From Bradyrhizobium sp. 139 (GTDB lineage: Bacteria > Pseudomonadota > Alphaproteobacteria > Rhizobiales > Xanthobacteraceae), in the NCBI RefSeq assembly GCF_023074175.1, contig NZ_JADPKS010000168.1, positions 1 through 35,632 on the forward strand: a stretch of 35,632 nucleotides of DNA, read 5' to 3'. Both the position numbers and the translations under genes were made by a program. The notes below the pieces were generated by a model, which saw only the letters and a list, made by a program, of their open reading frames with translations, did not search any database and was not told the origin of the DNA. Below are positions 1-8,259 of this stretch, piece by piece; position 1 is the stretch's first letter, and every line of letters begins with the position of its first letter.

Positions 1-4
1 GCTT

Positions 5-73
5 GCCTTCCAACCAAGCCGCGCGACGCGCGCCACAAATAGCGCCGTAGCTAGCGCGGCTTGGCTGGAAGGC
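5..73. repeat. Near-perfect 20-bp inverted repeat (hairpin)
   Basis: The arms at 5-24 and 54-73 are reverse complements with a single mismatch in 20, separated by 29 bases. The right arm lies just upstream of the flavin reductase start at 121. There is no T-run after either arm, so it does not look like a simple intrinsic terminator. It could be a dispersed palindromic element or the end of an upstream transcript. The upstream gene is outside the window. Confidence 0.7.
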
Positions 74-120
74 TGCCCGGGGCCCGTTACCCCATCTACC
101 CAGGACCAGGAAAAACCAGC

Positions 121-744
121 GTGACCGACAAAGATCTGTACTTCTATGAGCCCGCCAAGGGCCACGGCCTCAAGCACGATCCCTTCAACGCCATCGTCGC
201 GCCACGGCCGATCGGCTGGATCTCCTCGCGCGATACCAACGGCCACGTCAACCTCGCGCCCTACAGCTTCTTCAACGCGTTCGCTTACGTGCCACCGATC
301 ATCGGCTTCTCTTCCACCAATTGGAAGGACACGGTCGAGAACATCCAGCAGACCGGCGAGTTCGTCTGGAATCTCGCCACCATGGACCTTGCCAGGCATA
401 TGAACGCGACCGCGGCGCATGTCGCCCCCGAGGTCGACGAGTTCGAGGTCGCGGGCCTCACCGCCGTGCCCGGCAAGCTCGTCAACGTGCCCCGTGTCGG
501 CGAAAGCCCGGTCGCCTTCGAGTGTAAGATGTCCGACATCGTCCGTCTCAAGGGCGCCGACGGCAAGCAAGCCGATGCCTGGCTGACGCTGGGCGAGGTC
601 GTCGCCGTCCACATCGACAAGGCCATGATCAAGGACGGCGTCTACCAGACCGCCGCCGCCCGCCCGATCGTGCGCGCGGGGCGCCGCGGCGATTATTTCG
701 AGATCAAACCGGAAAACATGTTCGAAATGGTGCGGCCGGATTAG
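121..744 (+). CDS. Flavin reductase family protein (FMN-binding split barrel)
   Basis: This is a 207-aa protein of the DIM6/NTAB flavin reductase-like family. These cytoplasmic proteins bind FMN in a split beta-barrel, usually as dimers, and reduce flavin or flavin-linked substrates with NAD(P)H. The family pattern is clear near the N-terminus: a stretch around residues 23-45 with 'VAPRPIGWISS' followed by 'NLAPYSFFNA', then 'PPIIGFSS', which forms the flavin phosphate-binding region. I placed the start at the GTG at 121. The open frame continues upstream to 61, but that part runs into the inverted repeat and is proline- and glycine-rich with no family match. The gene stands alone before a palindromic repeat, so its substrate cannot be read from context. 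Family assignment is firm; the reaction is not. Confidence 0.85.
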   Translation: MTDKDLYFYEPAKGHGLKHDPFNAIVAPRPIGWISSRDTNGHVNLAPYSFFNAFAYVPPIIGFSSTNWKDTVENIQQTGEFVWNLATMDLARHMNATAAHVAPEVDEFEVAGLTAVPGKLVNVPRVGESPVAFECKMSDIVRLKGADGKQADAWLTLGEVVAVHIDKAMIKDGVYQTAAARPIVRAGRRGDYFEIKPENMFEMVRPD

Positions 745-758
745 GCCGTGCCGGGCCC

Positions 759-844
759 GTAGCCCGGATGGAGCGCAGCGAAATCCGGGATTCTCACCTC
801 ACGGACAGACTTCCCCGGATTGCGCTGCGCTCCATCCGGGCTAC
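759..844. repeat. Palindromic repeat, family A
   Basis: The arms 759-790 and 812-844 pair along almost their full length. They carry the core GTAGCCCGGATGGAGCGCAG and its reverse complement. A second copy with the same core lies at 35464-35532, and the last 13 bases of the window begin what may be a third. Such dispersed palindromes are common in Bradyrhizobium-like genomes (established, general). The position between two plus-strand genes would allow a folded RNA. Confidence 0.85.
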
Positions 845-1008
845 CGCTCATCCAGCGACCATACTCCGCGGAACTGCCCCGGCGCCCCGGCCGTTATGGC
901 CCTTGGGCGGCCGCCCGGCCGCGTCATTTTCGCCAAGCGAAGTGTTCGCCTCCGCCAGCCAGTTTCCGCTAAAATGCCCGATAACCGCGCCGATGCATGA
1001 GGTCCGCC

Positions 1009-3276
1009 ATGAGCTTCCGCCGCGACACCATCACAAAACCGATCTTCTCCCGGGCGCGCGGCGTGCTGCCGGCGATGTCGGACACCGAGCGCGAGGCGTT
1101 GGAGGCCGGTGACGTCTGGTGGGACGCCGATCTCTTCACCGGCAATCCCGACTGGTCGAAATTGCTCAGCATCGCGCCGGCTAAATTGACTGACGAGGAG
1201 CAGGCCTTTCTCAACGGCCCTGTCGACGAGCTCTGCGCCATGCTCGACGAGTGGAAGATCTTTTGGGAATGGCGCGACCTGCCACCCGATGTCTGGCACT
1301 TCGTCAAGCGCGAGAAGTTCTTCGGCATGATCATCCCGAAGGAGTTCGGCGGCCTCGGCTTCTCGCCCTATGCGCATTCGGAGGTCGTGCGCAAGATCTC
1401 GACCCGCTCGATCGCAGCGGCGGTGACCGTGATGGTGCCGAACTCGCTCGGCCCCGGCGAGCTCCTGATGCGATTCGGCACCAAGGAGCAGCAGGAGCGC
1501 TGGCTGCCGCGCCTCGCCGACGGCCGCGACATTCCCTGCTTCGGCCTTACCAGCCCCGAAGCCGGCTCCGATGCCGCCTCGATGGTCGACACCGGAATCA
1601 TCTGCAAGGGTGATTTCGAAGGCCGCGAGGTCGTCGGCCTCAGGCTCAACTGGCACAAGCGCTACATCACGCTCGGTCCCGTCGCGACGCTGCTTGGCCT
1701 CGCCTTCAAGGCATATGATCCCGATCATCTCGCGGGCGATCAGGAGGAGCTCGGCATCACCGTGGCGCTGATCCCGACCAACCTTCCCGGCGTCGAGATC
1801 GGCCATCGCCATCTGCCGTCGATGCAGGTCTTCCAGAACGGCCCGAACCGGGGCCGCGACGTCTTCATTCCGCTCGATTACGTCATCGGCGGTGAGGCAC
1901 AGCTGGGGCAGGGCTGGAAGATGCTGATGACCGCGCTCGCCGCCGGCCGCGGCATCTCGCTGCCGTCTTTGTCAGCGGCCGGTGCCGCCTATGCCGCTCG
2001 CACCACGGGCGCCTATGCCCGCATCCGCGAGCAGTTCGGCATCTCGATCTCGAAATTCGAAGGCGTCGAAGAGCCGCTCGCGCGCATCGTCGCCACCGCC
2101 TATCAGCTCGACGCGGCGCGCCGGCTGACCTGCGCCGCGCTGAATGCCGGTATCCATCCCGCCGTGATCTCCGGCATCATGAAGCTGCACGCGACCGAGC
2201 GGATGCGCACCGCAGTCGACGACGCCATGGACATCCATGGCGGCAAGGCGGTGATCGACGGTCCGCAAAACTATCTCGGCAATCTGCATCGCGCCGTGCC
2301 GGTCGGCATCACGGTCGAGGGCGCCAACATCCTGACCCGTAACCTCATCGTGTTCGGGCAGGGCGCCATCCGCGCCCATCCCTATCTGCTCGCCGAGATG
2401 AACGCGCTCGCGGACACCGATCGCGAACGCGGGCTCACCGCTTTCGACACGGCGTTCTGGAAGCACGTCGGCCACAGCTTCCGGACGCTGTTCCGCGCCT
2501 TCGGCCGCAGCTGGACCTTTGGCACGTTTGCGCTGGCGCCTGATGCGGGCGACGCCACGCCATTCTATCGCCAGCTGTCGCGCTACTCAGCTGCGTTTGC
2601 GCTCTGCGCCGACATGGCGCTGCTGACGCTCGGCGGTGCGCTCAAGCGCAAGGAGATGCTGTCGGCGCGCTTCGGCGACATCCTCTCCGAACTGTACCTG
2701 CTCTCGGCCGCGCTGAAGCGTTGGCAGGACGAAGGTCGCCACAAGGAGGACTTTGCCGTGCTGGAATGGTGCATGGCGACCGGTTTCAGGACCATCGAGA
2801 ACAGGTTCGCCGAAATCCTCGCCAATCTGCCCAACCGCTTCGTTGCCGGCTTCCTCAAGCTCGTGATCCAGCCCTTTGCTGCCCGCGTGCTCGGCCCAAG
2901 CGACCGTGTCGTGCACCAATGTGCAAGCCTCGTGCTGGAGCCTTCGGCCGCGCGCGAGCGCCTCACGCCGGATCTGGCTTATGTCGATGATGACGGCGGT
3001 TTTGCCCGGCTCGAGCGCGCGTTCAAGCTGGTTGCCGGCACCGATGCCGTCGCCAAGCGGATGCGCGCGGCGCATATGAGCGACTGGAAGGACGCCGTGG
3101 CCAAGGGCGTGATCACCCAGGCCGAAGGCGAGCAGCTTGCGGCGGCCCGCGAGGCTGTCACGCAAGTGATCGAGGTCGACGATTTTGCGCCGGAGGCGCT
3201 GTCGCCGATTTACAAGAAAACCGGCGACGTGCATCAGTTCTTCCAGGAACTCGGAGACCAGAGGGCGGCGGGCTGA
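1009..3276 (+). CDS. fadE: Acyl-CoA dehydrogenase, FadE type
   Basis: This 755-aa flavoenzyme catalyses the first step of beta-oxidation, oxidising acyl-CoA to trans-2-enoyl-CoA. It is longer than the usual 380-aa acyl-CoA dehydrogenases and matches the FadE class, which adds a C-terminal bacterial domain (DUF1974 type). The substrate/FAD-binding middle segment is seen as 'GLTSPEAGSDAASM' at about residues 179-192. The helical C-terminal dehydrogenase domain carries 'DAMDIHGGKAV' and 'NLHRAVPVGITVEGAN'; residues after about 470 form the extension. I chose ATG 1009 because GAGGT lies 5 bases upstream; an in-frame ATG at 997 overlaps that site. It is the first gene of a four-gene operon. Its stop overlaps the thiolase start (TGATG). 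Confidence 0.93.
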   Translation: MSFRRDTITKPIFSRARGVLPAMSDTEREALEAGDVWWDADLFTGNPDWSKLLSIAPAKLTDEEQAFLNGPVDELCAMLDEWKIFWEWRDLPPDVWHFVKREKFFGMIIPKEFGGLGFSPYAHSEVVRKISTRSIAAAVTVMVPNSLGPGELLMRFGTKEQQERWLPRLADGRDIPCFGLTSPEAGSDAASMVDTGIICKGDFEGREVVGLRLNWHKRYITLGPVATLLGLAFKAYDPDHLAGDQEELGITVALIPTNLPGVEIGHRHLPSMQVFQNGPNRGRDVFIPLDYVIGGEAQLGQGWKMLMTALAAGRGISLPSLSAAGAAYAARTTGAYARIREQFGISISKFEGVEEPLARIVATAYQLDAARRLTCAALNAGIHPAVISGIMKLHATERMRTAVDDAMDIHGGKAVIDGPQNYLGNLHRAVPVGITVEGANILTRNLIVFGQGAIRAHPYLLAEMNALADTDRERGLTAFDTAFWKHVGHSFRTLFRAFGRSWTFGTFALAPDAGDATPFYRQLSRYSAAFALCADMALLTLGGALKRKEMLSARFGDILSELYLLSAALKRWQDEGRHKEDFAVLEWCMATGFRTIENRFAEILANLPNRFVAGFLKLVIQPFAARVLGPSDRVVHQCASLVLEPSAARERLTPDLAYVDDDGGFARLERAFKLVAGTDAVAKRMRAAHMSDWKDAVAKGVITQAEGEQLAAAREAVTQVIEVDDFAPEALSPIYKKTGDVHQFFQELGDQRAAG

Positions 3277-4559
3277 TGGCACGACCAGTTTTCATCGTCG
3301 ACGGCAGCCGGACGCCGTTTCTCAAGGCGCGTTCGGGGCCGGGTCCGTTCACGCCGGTGGACCTCGCCGTGCAATGCGGCCGGCCGCTGCTGGCGCGCCA
3401 GCCGTTTGCGCCTGACGCCTTCGATCAGGTCATCCTCGGCTGCGTCAACGTGATCGCAGACGAGATGAACCCGGCCCGCGTCGCAGCGCTCAGGCTCGGC
3501 ATGGGCGAGGACATGGTCGCCTTCACCGTGCAGATCAATTGCGGCTCGGGCATGCAGTCGATCGACACGGCCTACCGCTACATCCGCGAGGGCCACGGCG
3601 ACATGATTCTCGCCGGCGGCACCGAGGCGCTGAGCCACGCGCCGCTGGTGTGGCCGAACTCCGGCGTGCGCTGGTTCGCCGGCCTCGCTACGGCAAAAGG
3701 GGTGGCTGCAAAGTTAGCGGCTGCCTTCAAGCTGCGTCCACGCTATCTCAAGCCGATCATCGGCCTGGAGCGCGGGCTCACCGATCCCATCACCGAATTG
3801 AACATGGGCCAGACCGCCGAGGTGGTCGGCCATCTCTTCGGCATCACCCGCGCGCAGTCCGACGCCTACGCCGCCGAAAGCCATCGCCGGCTCGCGCAGG
3901 CGCAGGCGGAAGGTTTTCTCAAGGGCGAAGTCGAGACCGCCTTCTCCCGCGACGGAAAGTTCTTCGACCATGACGACGGCGTGCGGCCGGGCTCCACGGC
4001 CGAGACGTTGGCAAAGCTGAAACCGGTGTTCGAGCGTCCCTGGGGCCAGGTTACCGCCGGCAATTCCTCACAGATCACCGACGGCGCCTCCTGGGTGATC
4101 CTGGCCTCCGACGAGGCGGTCGCAAAGCACAGGCTGACGCCGAAGGCTGCTATCGTCGACAGCAACTGGGCCGCGCTCGATCCTGCTATCATGGGGCTCG
4201 GACCCGTGATGTCGGCGACGCCGATGCTCCAGCGCAACAATCTCACCGTCGGGGACGTCGAGACCTGGGAACTGAACGAGGCCTTCGCCACGCAGGTGCT
4301 CGGCTGCCTTGCGGCCTGGAACGACGACAAATTCTGCCGCGAGATTCTGGGGCTCGACGGCGCCGCCGGCGAGATCGATCGTGACAGGCTCAACGTTGAC
4401 GGCGGCGCGATTTCGCTCGGCCATCCCGTCGGCACCTCCGGCAATCGCATCGTGCTGCATCTCGTCAATGCGATGAAGCGGCTCGGCACAAGGCGCGGGG
4501 TTGCGACCGAATGCATCGGGGGCGGGCTCGGCGGCGCCATGCTGATTGAGGCAGTGTGA
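3276..4559 (+). CDS. Acetyl-CoA acyltransferase (thiolase), FadI-like
   Basis: This 427-aa thiolase performs the last step of beta-oxidation, cleaving 3-ketoacyl-CoA with CoA to give acetyl-CoA and a shortened acyl-CoA. Key residues are visible. The acylated cysteine is Cys89 in 'QINCGSGMQS', the active-site loop is 'ELNEAFATQ', the catalytic histidine is about His383 in 'SLGHPVGTSG', and the second cysteine is about Cys413 in 'ECIGGGLGGA'. The length and the 'NMGQTAE' and 'KLKPVF' segments resemble the FadI/trifunctional-beta branch, although that branch usually has HEAF where this protein has NEAF. Its start overlaps the end of fadE by one base and its end overlaps the next gene, so the three are translationally coupled. 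It probably forms a complex with the downstream bifunctional enzyme (inference). Confidence 0.93.
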   Translation: MARPVFIVDGSRTPFLKARSGPGPFTPVDLAVQCGRPLLARQPFAPDAFDQVILGCVNVIADEMNPARVAALRLGMGEDMVAFTVQINCGSGMQSIDTAYRYIREGHGDMILAGGTEALSHAPLVWPNSGVRWFAGLATAKGVAAKLAAAFKLRPRYLKPIIGLERGLTDPITELNMGQTAEVVGHLFGITRAQSDAYAAESHRRLAQAQAEGFLKGEVETAFSRDGKFFDHDDGVRPGSTAETLAKLKPVFERPWGQVTAGNSSQITDGASWVILASDEAVAKHRLTPKAAIVDSNWAALDPAIMGLGPVMSATPMLQRNNLTVGDVETWELNEAFATQVLGCLAAWNDDKFCREILGLDGAAGEIDRDRLNVDGGAISLGHPVGTSGNRIVLHLVNAMKRLGTRRGVATECIGGGLGGAMLIEAV

Positions 4560-6658
4560 CCATGGATTCCAAGATCATGACCGCGCTCGGTGACCGCGTC
4601 CTGACGCTCGGGCCTCAGCCCGTGGAAGACGGTCCGTACAAGCACTTCAAGCTGACGCGCGACGCCGATGGCGTCGCCTGGCTGCTGTTCGACCGCGCCG
4701 ATGCCAGCGCCAACACGTTGTCCTCCGACGTGATGGAGGAGTTCGATGCCGTGCTCGCGGCGATTGAGACCGAGCGCCCCGCCGGCCTCGTGCTCCGCTC
4801 GGCCAAACCGTCGGGCTTCATTGCCGGGGCCGACGTCAATGAATTCCGCGGCGCCAGCGATCCTGCGATGGTGGAAACGCGCATCCGCGCCGCGCATGCG
4901 GTGGTCGACCATCTGGAGGCGCTGAAGCTGCCGACGGTCACGGTCATTCATGGCTTCTGTCTCGGCGGCGGGCTCGAGGTCGCGCTGGCTTGTCAATCGC
5001 GCATTGCGATCGATGGCGCACGCTTCGGTTTTCCGGAGGTGATGCTCGGGCTGCATCCCGGCCTCGGCGGCACCGCGCGCTTCACCGCGCTGGTGAACCC
5101 GACCCGGTCCATGGCGCTGATGCTGACCGGCCGCACTATCGATGCGCGCCGCGCCAGATCCCTTGGGCTTGTCGATACCGTGACGCAGGAGCGGCATGTC
5201 CGTAGCGCCGTGAGGGACGCGCTGTTCGGCCGCCTGAAGCGGGCGCGACCGGGCTTTCTGACGCGTGCCGCGAATTTCGGACCCGTGCGTGGGCTCCTCG
5301 CCAAGCGGATGCGCTCGGAGGCGGCGAAGGCCGCGTCCCGCGAGCACTATCCGGCGCCTTACGCGCTGATCGATCTCTGGGAGACCCATGGCGGCAGCAA
5401 GGCCGCGATGCTCAGGGCGGAGCAGGCGTCGTTCGCCAAGTTGATGGTGACGCCAACGGCGCAGAACCTGATCCGCGTGTTCTTTCTGCGCGAGCAGATG
5501 AAGAAGGCTGCCGGCAGCGGCAACACGATCAGGCACGTCCACGTCATCGGCGCTGGCGCCATGGGCGGCGACATCGCGGCTTGGTGTGCGGGGCAGGGGC
5601 TGCGCGTCTCGCTCGCCGACATGAAGGCGGAGCCGATCGCGGGTGCGGTGAAGCGGGCCGCCGAGCTCTATGGCAAGATCATCCGCAAGCCGACCGAGGT
5701 GCGTGATGCGCTTGATCGGCTGATCCCTGATATGGACGGGGAGGGCGTCCGCAACGCCGATCTCGTCATCGAGGCGGTGCCGGAAAAGCTCGAGCTGAAG
5801 CAGAAGGTCTATGCCGCGCTCGAGCCGCGAATGAAGCCGGGCGCGATCCTCGCGACCAATACGTCAAGCATTCCGCTCCAGGATTTGCGCACCACGCTGG
5901 CGCGGCCGGAGCGGCTGGTCGGCCTGCACTTTTTCAACCCGGTGTCGCGGTTGCAACTCGTCGAAATCGTCAGCCATGACGGTAACGATGCGCAGGTGCT
6001 CAAGGAAGCGCTCGCCTTCGTCGGCGCGATCGACCGCCTGCCGCTGCCGGTGAGGAGCTCGCCCGGCTTCCTCGTCAACCGCGCGCTGACGCCCTACATG
6101 CTGGAAGCCATGGTGATGCTGGACGAGAAGACCGACCAGCGCCTGATCGACGCCGCCGCCGAACAGTTCGGCATGCCGATGGGGCCGATCGAGCTCGCCG
6201 ACCAGGTCGGGCTCGATATCTGCCTCGACGTCGGTGACATGCTGCGCACCAGGTTCGGCGATCTCTTGCCGCCGACGCCGGCCTGGCTGCGCGAGAAGGT
6301 CGCCAACGGCGAGCTCGGCCGCAAGAGCGGCAAGGGATTTTACGTCTGGCGCGACGGCAAGGCGGAGAAGGCGCCGCTGCCCGAGACCGGCCCGCGCGTC
6401 ACCGACCAGATGATCGACCGCCTGGTGCTGCCGATGTCCAATGTCTGCATCGCGGCGCTTCGCGAAGGGATTGTCGACGATGCCGACGCGGTCGATGGCG
6501 CCATGATCTTTGGCACCGGCTATGCGCCGTTCCGCGGCGGTCCGTTGAACTATGCTCGCACACGCGGGGTGGAGAATGTCGTATCCACCTTGCACGCGCT
6601 GGCCGAACGATTTGGTGGGCGGTTCGCACCCGATCCGGGCTGGAACAGTTTCAAATGA
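4556..6658 (+). CDS. fadJ: Bifunctional enoyl-CoA hydratase / 3-hydroxyacyl-CoA dehydrogenase
   Basis: This 700-aa two-enzyme chain performs steps two and three of beta-oxidation. The N-terminal crotonase domain (about 30-220) has the oxyanion-hole stretches 'SGFIAGADVNEF' and 'HGFCLGGGLE', with the two catalytic glutamates at Glu141 and Glu161. The NAD-binding Rossmann domain starts at about 326 with 'VIGAGAMGG'. The dehydrogenase dyad is His458 and Glu470 in 'LHFFNPVSRLQLVE', followed by the C-terminal helical domain ('SSPGFLVNRALTPYM'). The GTG start at 4556 overlaps the thiolase stop; an ATG two codons later is an alternative. Size and order fit FadB or FadJ; fadJ is given because the partner thiolase is FadI-like, but the paralogue assignment is not certain. 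Confidence 0.92.
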   Translation: MTMDSKIMTALGDRVLTLGPQPVEDGPYKHFKLTRDADGVAWLLFDRADASANTLSSDVMEEFDAVLAAIETERPAGLVLRSAKPSGFIAGADVNEFRGASDPAMVETRIRAAHAVVDHLEALKLPTVTVIHGFCLGGGLEVALACQSRIAIDGARFGFPEVMLGLHPGLGGTARFTALVNPTRSMALMLTGRTIDARRARSLGLVDTVTQERHVRSAVRDALFGRLKRARPGFLTRAANFGPVRGLLAKRMRSEAAKAASREHYPAPYALIDLWETHGGSKAAMLRAEQASFAKLMVTPTAQNLIRVFFLREQMKKAAGSGNTIRHVHVIGAGAMGGDIAAWCAGQGLRVSLADMKAEPIAGAVKRAAELYGKIIRKPTEVRDALDRLIPDMDGEGVRNADLVIEAVPEKLELKQKVYAALEPRMKPGAILATNTSSIPLQDLRTTLARPERLVGLHFFNPVSRLQLVEIVSHDGNDAQVLKEALAFVGAIDRLPLPVRSSPGFLVNRALTPYMLEAMVMLDEKTDQRLIDAAAEQFGMPMGPIELADQVGLDICLDVGDMLRTRFGDLLPPTPAWLREKVANGELGRKSGKGFYVWRDGKAEKAPLPETGPRVTDQMIDRLVLPMSNVCIAALREGIVDDADAVDGAMIFGTGYAPFRGGPLNYARTRGVENVVSTLHALAERFGGRFAPDPGWNSFK

Positions 6659-6665
6659 GAGACGC

Positions 6666-7076
6666 ATGAGCGAACAAGCTGACACCGGGCCGAGCGGGGA
6701 TCTCTGCATCCGCACGCTGGCGATGCCCGCCGACACCAATGCGAACGGCGACATCTTCGGCGGCTGGCTGCTCAGCCAGATGGACGTCGGCGGCGGCGTG
6801 TTTGCATCGAAAATCGCGAAGTCGCGCACCGTGACCGTCGCGATCGAGGCGATGAATTTTCGTAAAGCGGTCTATGTCGGCGATCTCGTGTCTGTCCACG
6901 CCAACCTCGTCCGCGTCGGACGTACTTCGCTCACCGTGCATCTGGAAGCATGGGCGCTGCGCCGCGGGGAGGAGCATCCGTTCCTCGTCACCGACGGCAA
7001 TTTCACCTACGTCTCGATCGACGAACACGGCCGCCCACAGGCGGTTCGCGCGACCGACACGGCGATCGCGACGTAA
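6666..7076 (+). CDS. yciA: Acyl-CoA thioesterase YciA
   Basis: This 136-aa single hot-dog-fold thioesterase hydrolyses acyl-CoA to free acid and CoA. It is recognised by the stretch 'TLAMPADTNANGDIFGGW', which is nearly identical to the corresponding part of E. coli YciA. That stretch contains the Asn and Asp characteristic of the active-site helix. ATG 6666 lies 7 bases after the stop of the bifunctional enzyme, with GAGA just upstream, so it is the last gene of the beta-oxidation operon. In this setting it probably releases CoA when acyl-CoA accumulates (inference). No terminator hairpin with a T-run is evident right after it. Confidence 0.93.
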   Translation: MSEQADTGPSGDLCIRTLAMPADTNANGDIFGGWLLSQMDVGGGVFASKIAKSRTVTVAIEAMNFRKAVYVGDLVSVHANLVRVGRTSLTVHLEAWALRRGEEHPFLVTDGNFTYVSIDEHGRPQAVRATDTAIAT

Positions 7077-7291
7077 TCGCGCGCGGCGTTGCGCCTCATC
7101 TCATGCGCGCCGCCGCCAAACGCGGCACGACTGAGTCATCGCGTCGCGGCTTCGCCAAAAACCAGTCATAAAACGGATGAGGTCCCGGCGTACTCAGTTG
7201 CGTGTCGATTCGGGGTGGAAACGGCCTCAAATGCCCAGGAACCTTTGGGCAGTAGTGCCGTTATTTGCCCGCACTGAGGAATCCACGGACC

Positions 7292-7483
7292 ATGCCGGAC
7301 AGCTACATTATCGAAGTCGACTCGCAGACCGCAGGTATCGTCGTTCGTTCCCAGGGAGGCTATTGTTTCTTCGCCTCGTCCCACCGCTTCAATCGCCTCG
7401 AAGGCCAGCTCTTCCGCAACGCCCGCGAAGCCGAGCGTGCCGCGCGCAAGCTGGTTAACGGCGATGTGAAGGAAGCGGCGTAG
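7292..7483 (+). CDS. Small conserved-looking hypothetical protein
   Basis: This 63-aa protein is not assigned to any family I recognise. It has an N-terminal half with alternating hydrophobic residues, suggesting beta-strands ('YIIEVDSQTAGIVVR', 'GYCFFAS'), and a C-terminal charged helix rich in Arg and Ala ('NAREAERAARKL'). It has no signal peptide or membrane segment. TGAGGA lies 11 bases before the ATG. A 6-bp inverted repeat, TGCCCA/TGGGCA, sits upstream at 7232-7251 and might be a control element. Codon use and the beta-beta-alpha pattern suggest a real gene. The nearest plus-strand neighbour upstream ends at 7076, so it is probably transcribed on its own. Confidence 0.6.
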   Translation: MPDSYIIEVDSQTAGIVVRSQGGYCFFASSHRFNRLEGQLFRNAREAERAARKLVNGDVKEAA

Positions 7484-7489
7484 CCTTCC

Positions 7490-7614
7490 GTCATTCCGGG
7501 GCGCGCAACGCGCGAACTACGATGCGCGATTGCGCATCTGAGAATCCATTGCGCCCCAGAATACGTCGATGGATGGATTCCGGGCCCGCGCCTGTTGGCG
7601 CGTCCCGGAATGAC
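7490..7614. repeat. Palindromic repeat, family B
   Basis: The outer arms begin with GTCATTCCGGG at 7490 and end with CCCGGAATGAC at 7614. Inside is a second pair around GAATCCATTG and CGATGGATGGATTCCGGG. A second copy lies at 30779-30881. It sits between two convergent genes, where the hairpin could also help stop transcription from both sides. Confidence 0.85.
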
Positions 7615-7622
7615 ATCGTCCA

Positions 7623-8105
7623 TCACAATTTGGTGGCGGCCCGCGACAGCAGCTTCCAGTCGTCGCCCTGCTTCTGCCAATTCATGAGGATGTGAAGGTT
7701 GGTCGGCACTTTCTTCCCATCGGCCGCCATTTCCTGTTCGGCCACCCAGTGGAAGCGCACGATCGCGGCGGGTCCGACGACCTTGATGGTCGGGTCCTTG
7801 TATTCGATCGACAGGAATTTGGATTTGCCGTCGGTGGTGTTGGCGATGAAGGTCGCCTTGTCCTCGACCTTGCCGCTGGAATGGCTGTAGCTTAGATCGT
7901 CCCAGCACAGTGTGCCGAGCGCCTTCGGGTCGGCCGCGATCTGGGCAAGGCGGAAGGCCTCGACCTTTTTCGCCACGGCTTCCTCATCCGCCGAGGCCGC
8001 CAGCGCCGGCGTCGTGAGAGCGAGCGCGGAGACGGCAAGAGCTGGGACGGCAAGAGCTGGGACGGCAAGGGTCGAGAGAGCCAGATCGCGTCGGTTGATC
8101 GTCAT
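7623..8105 (-). CDS. Exported NTF2/SnoaL-like (DUF4440-type) protein
   Basis: This 160-aa protein has an N-terminal export signal with a twin-arginine-like start ('NRRDLALS'), followed by an alanine/leucine-rich stretch ending near 'TPALAAS'. The mature part (about 40-160) has the cone-shaped NTF2-like fold pattern: a helix with 'KKVEAFRLAQIAADPKALGTL', then 'LSYSHSSGKVEDKATFI', and final strands ending in 'WQKQGDDWKLLSRAATKL'. Members are often ligand-binding or of unknown activity, so no reaction is assigned. The ATG at 8105 is preceded by a perfect GGAGGA. It is divergent from the HAD phosphatase. The signal peptide is lengthened by a 15-bp tandem duplication (8031-8070). Confidence 0.82.
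   Translation of the reverse strand: MTINRRDLALSTLAVPALAVPALAVSALALTTPALAASADEEAVAKKVEAFRLAQIAADPKALGTLCWDDLSYSHSSGKVEDKATFIANTTDGKSKFLSIEYKDPTIKVVGPAAIVRFHWVAEQEMAADGKKVPTNLHILMNWQKQGDDWKLLSRAATKL
8031..8070. repeat. 15-bp tandem repeat inside a signal-peptide coding region
   Basis: The unit GACGGCAAGAGCTGG occurs twice exactly (8031-8045 and 8046-8060), followed by a partial third copy. On the minus strand it encodes the repeated pentapeptide 'ALAVP' in the hydrophobic core of the export signal. The unit is a multiple of three, so changes in copy number would keep the frame. Confidence 0.9.
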
Positions 8106-8223
8106 CGTTTCCTCCTTTTTGATCTTGCGCGGAGTGTTGCAGCCGCGCGCGACTTTGTCGAGTGTCGCGTCGCGGTCATGTCGATGCGTCATTGCGCGAT
8201 CGGGACTGCATTGATACGTGTTT

Positions 8224-8235
8224 CGCATCGATGCG
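8224..8235. promoter_or_regulatory. Perfect 12-bp palindrome in a divergent gene gap
   Basis: CGCATCGATGCG lies between the NTF2-like gene and the HAD gene. The ten bases TCGATGCGTC that overlap its right half recur at 8181-8190, 47 bp upstream. A shared operator is possible, but no regulator can be named. Confidence 0.35.
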
Positions 8236-8259
8236 TCGTGCATTCGGGAAAGTACGGAA

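Noticed and set aside
1..120. Possible tRNA or small RNA at the left edge
   Set aside because: The hairpin does not fold into a cloverleaf with anticodon and T-loop consensus; kept as a repeat only.
841..1812. Minus-strand frame opposite fadE
   Set aside because: Shadow of fadE; part of it also runs into the palindromic repeat.
3866..5542. Minus-strand 558-codon frame opposite the thiolase and bifunctional enzyme
   Set aside because: It crosses two real genes on the other strand, is His/Arg-rich, and has no domain.
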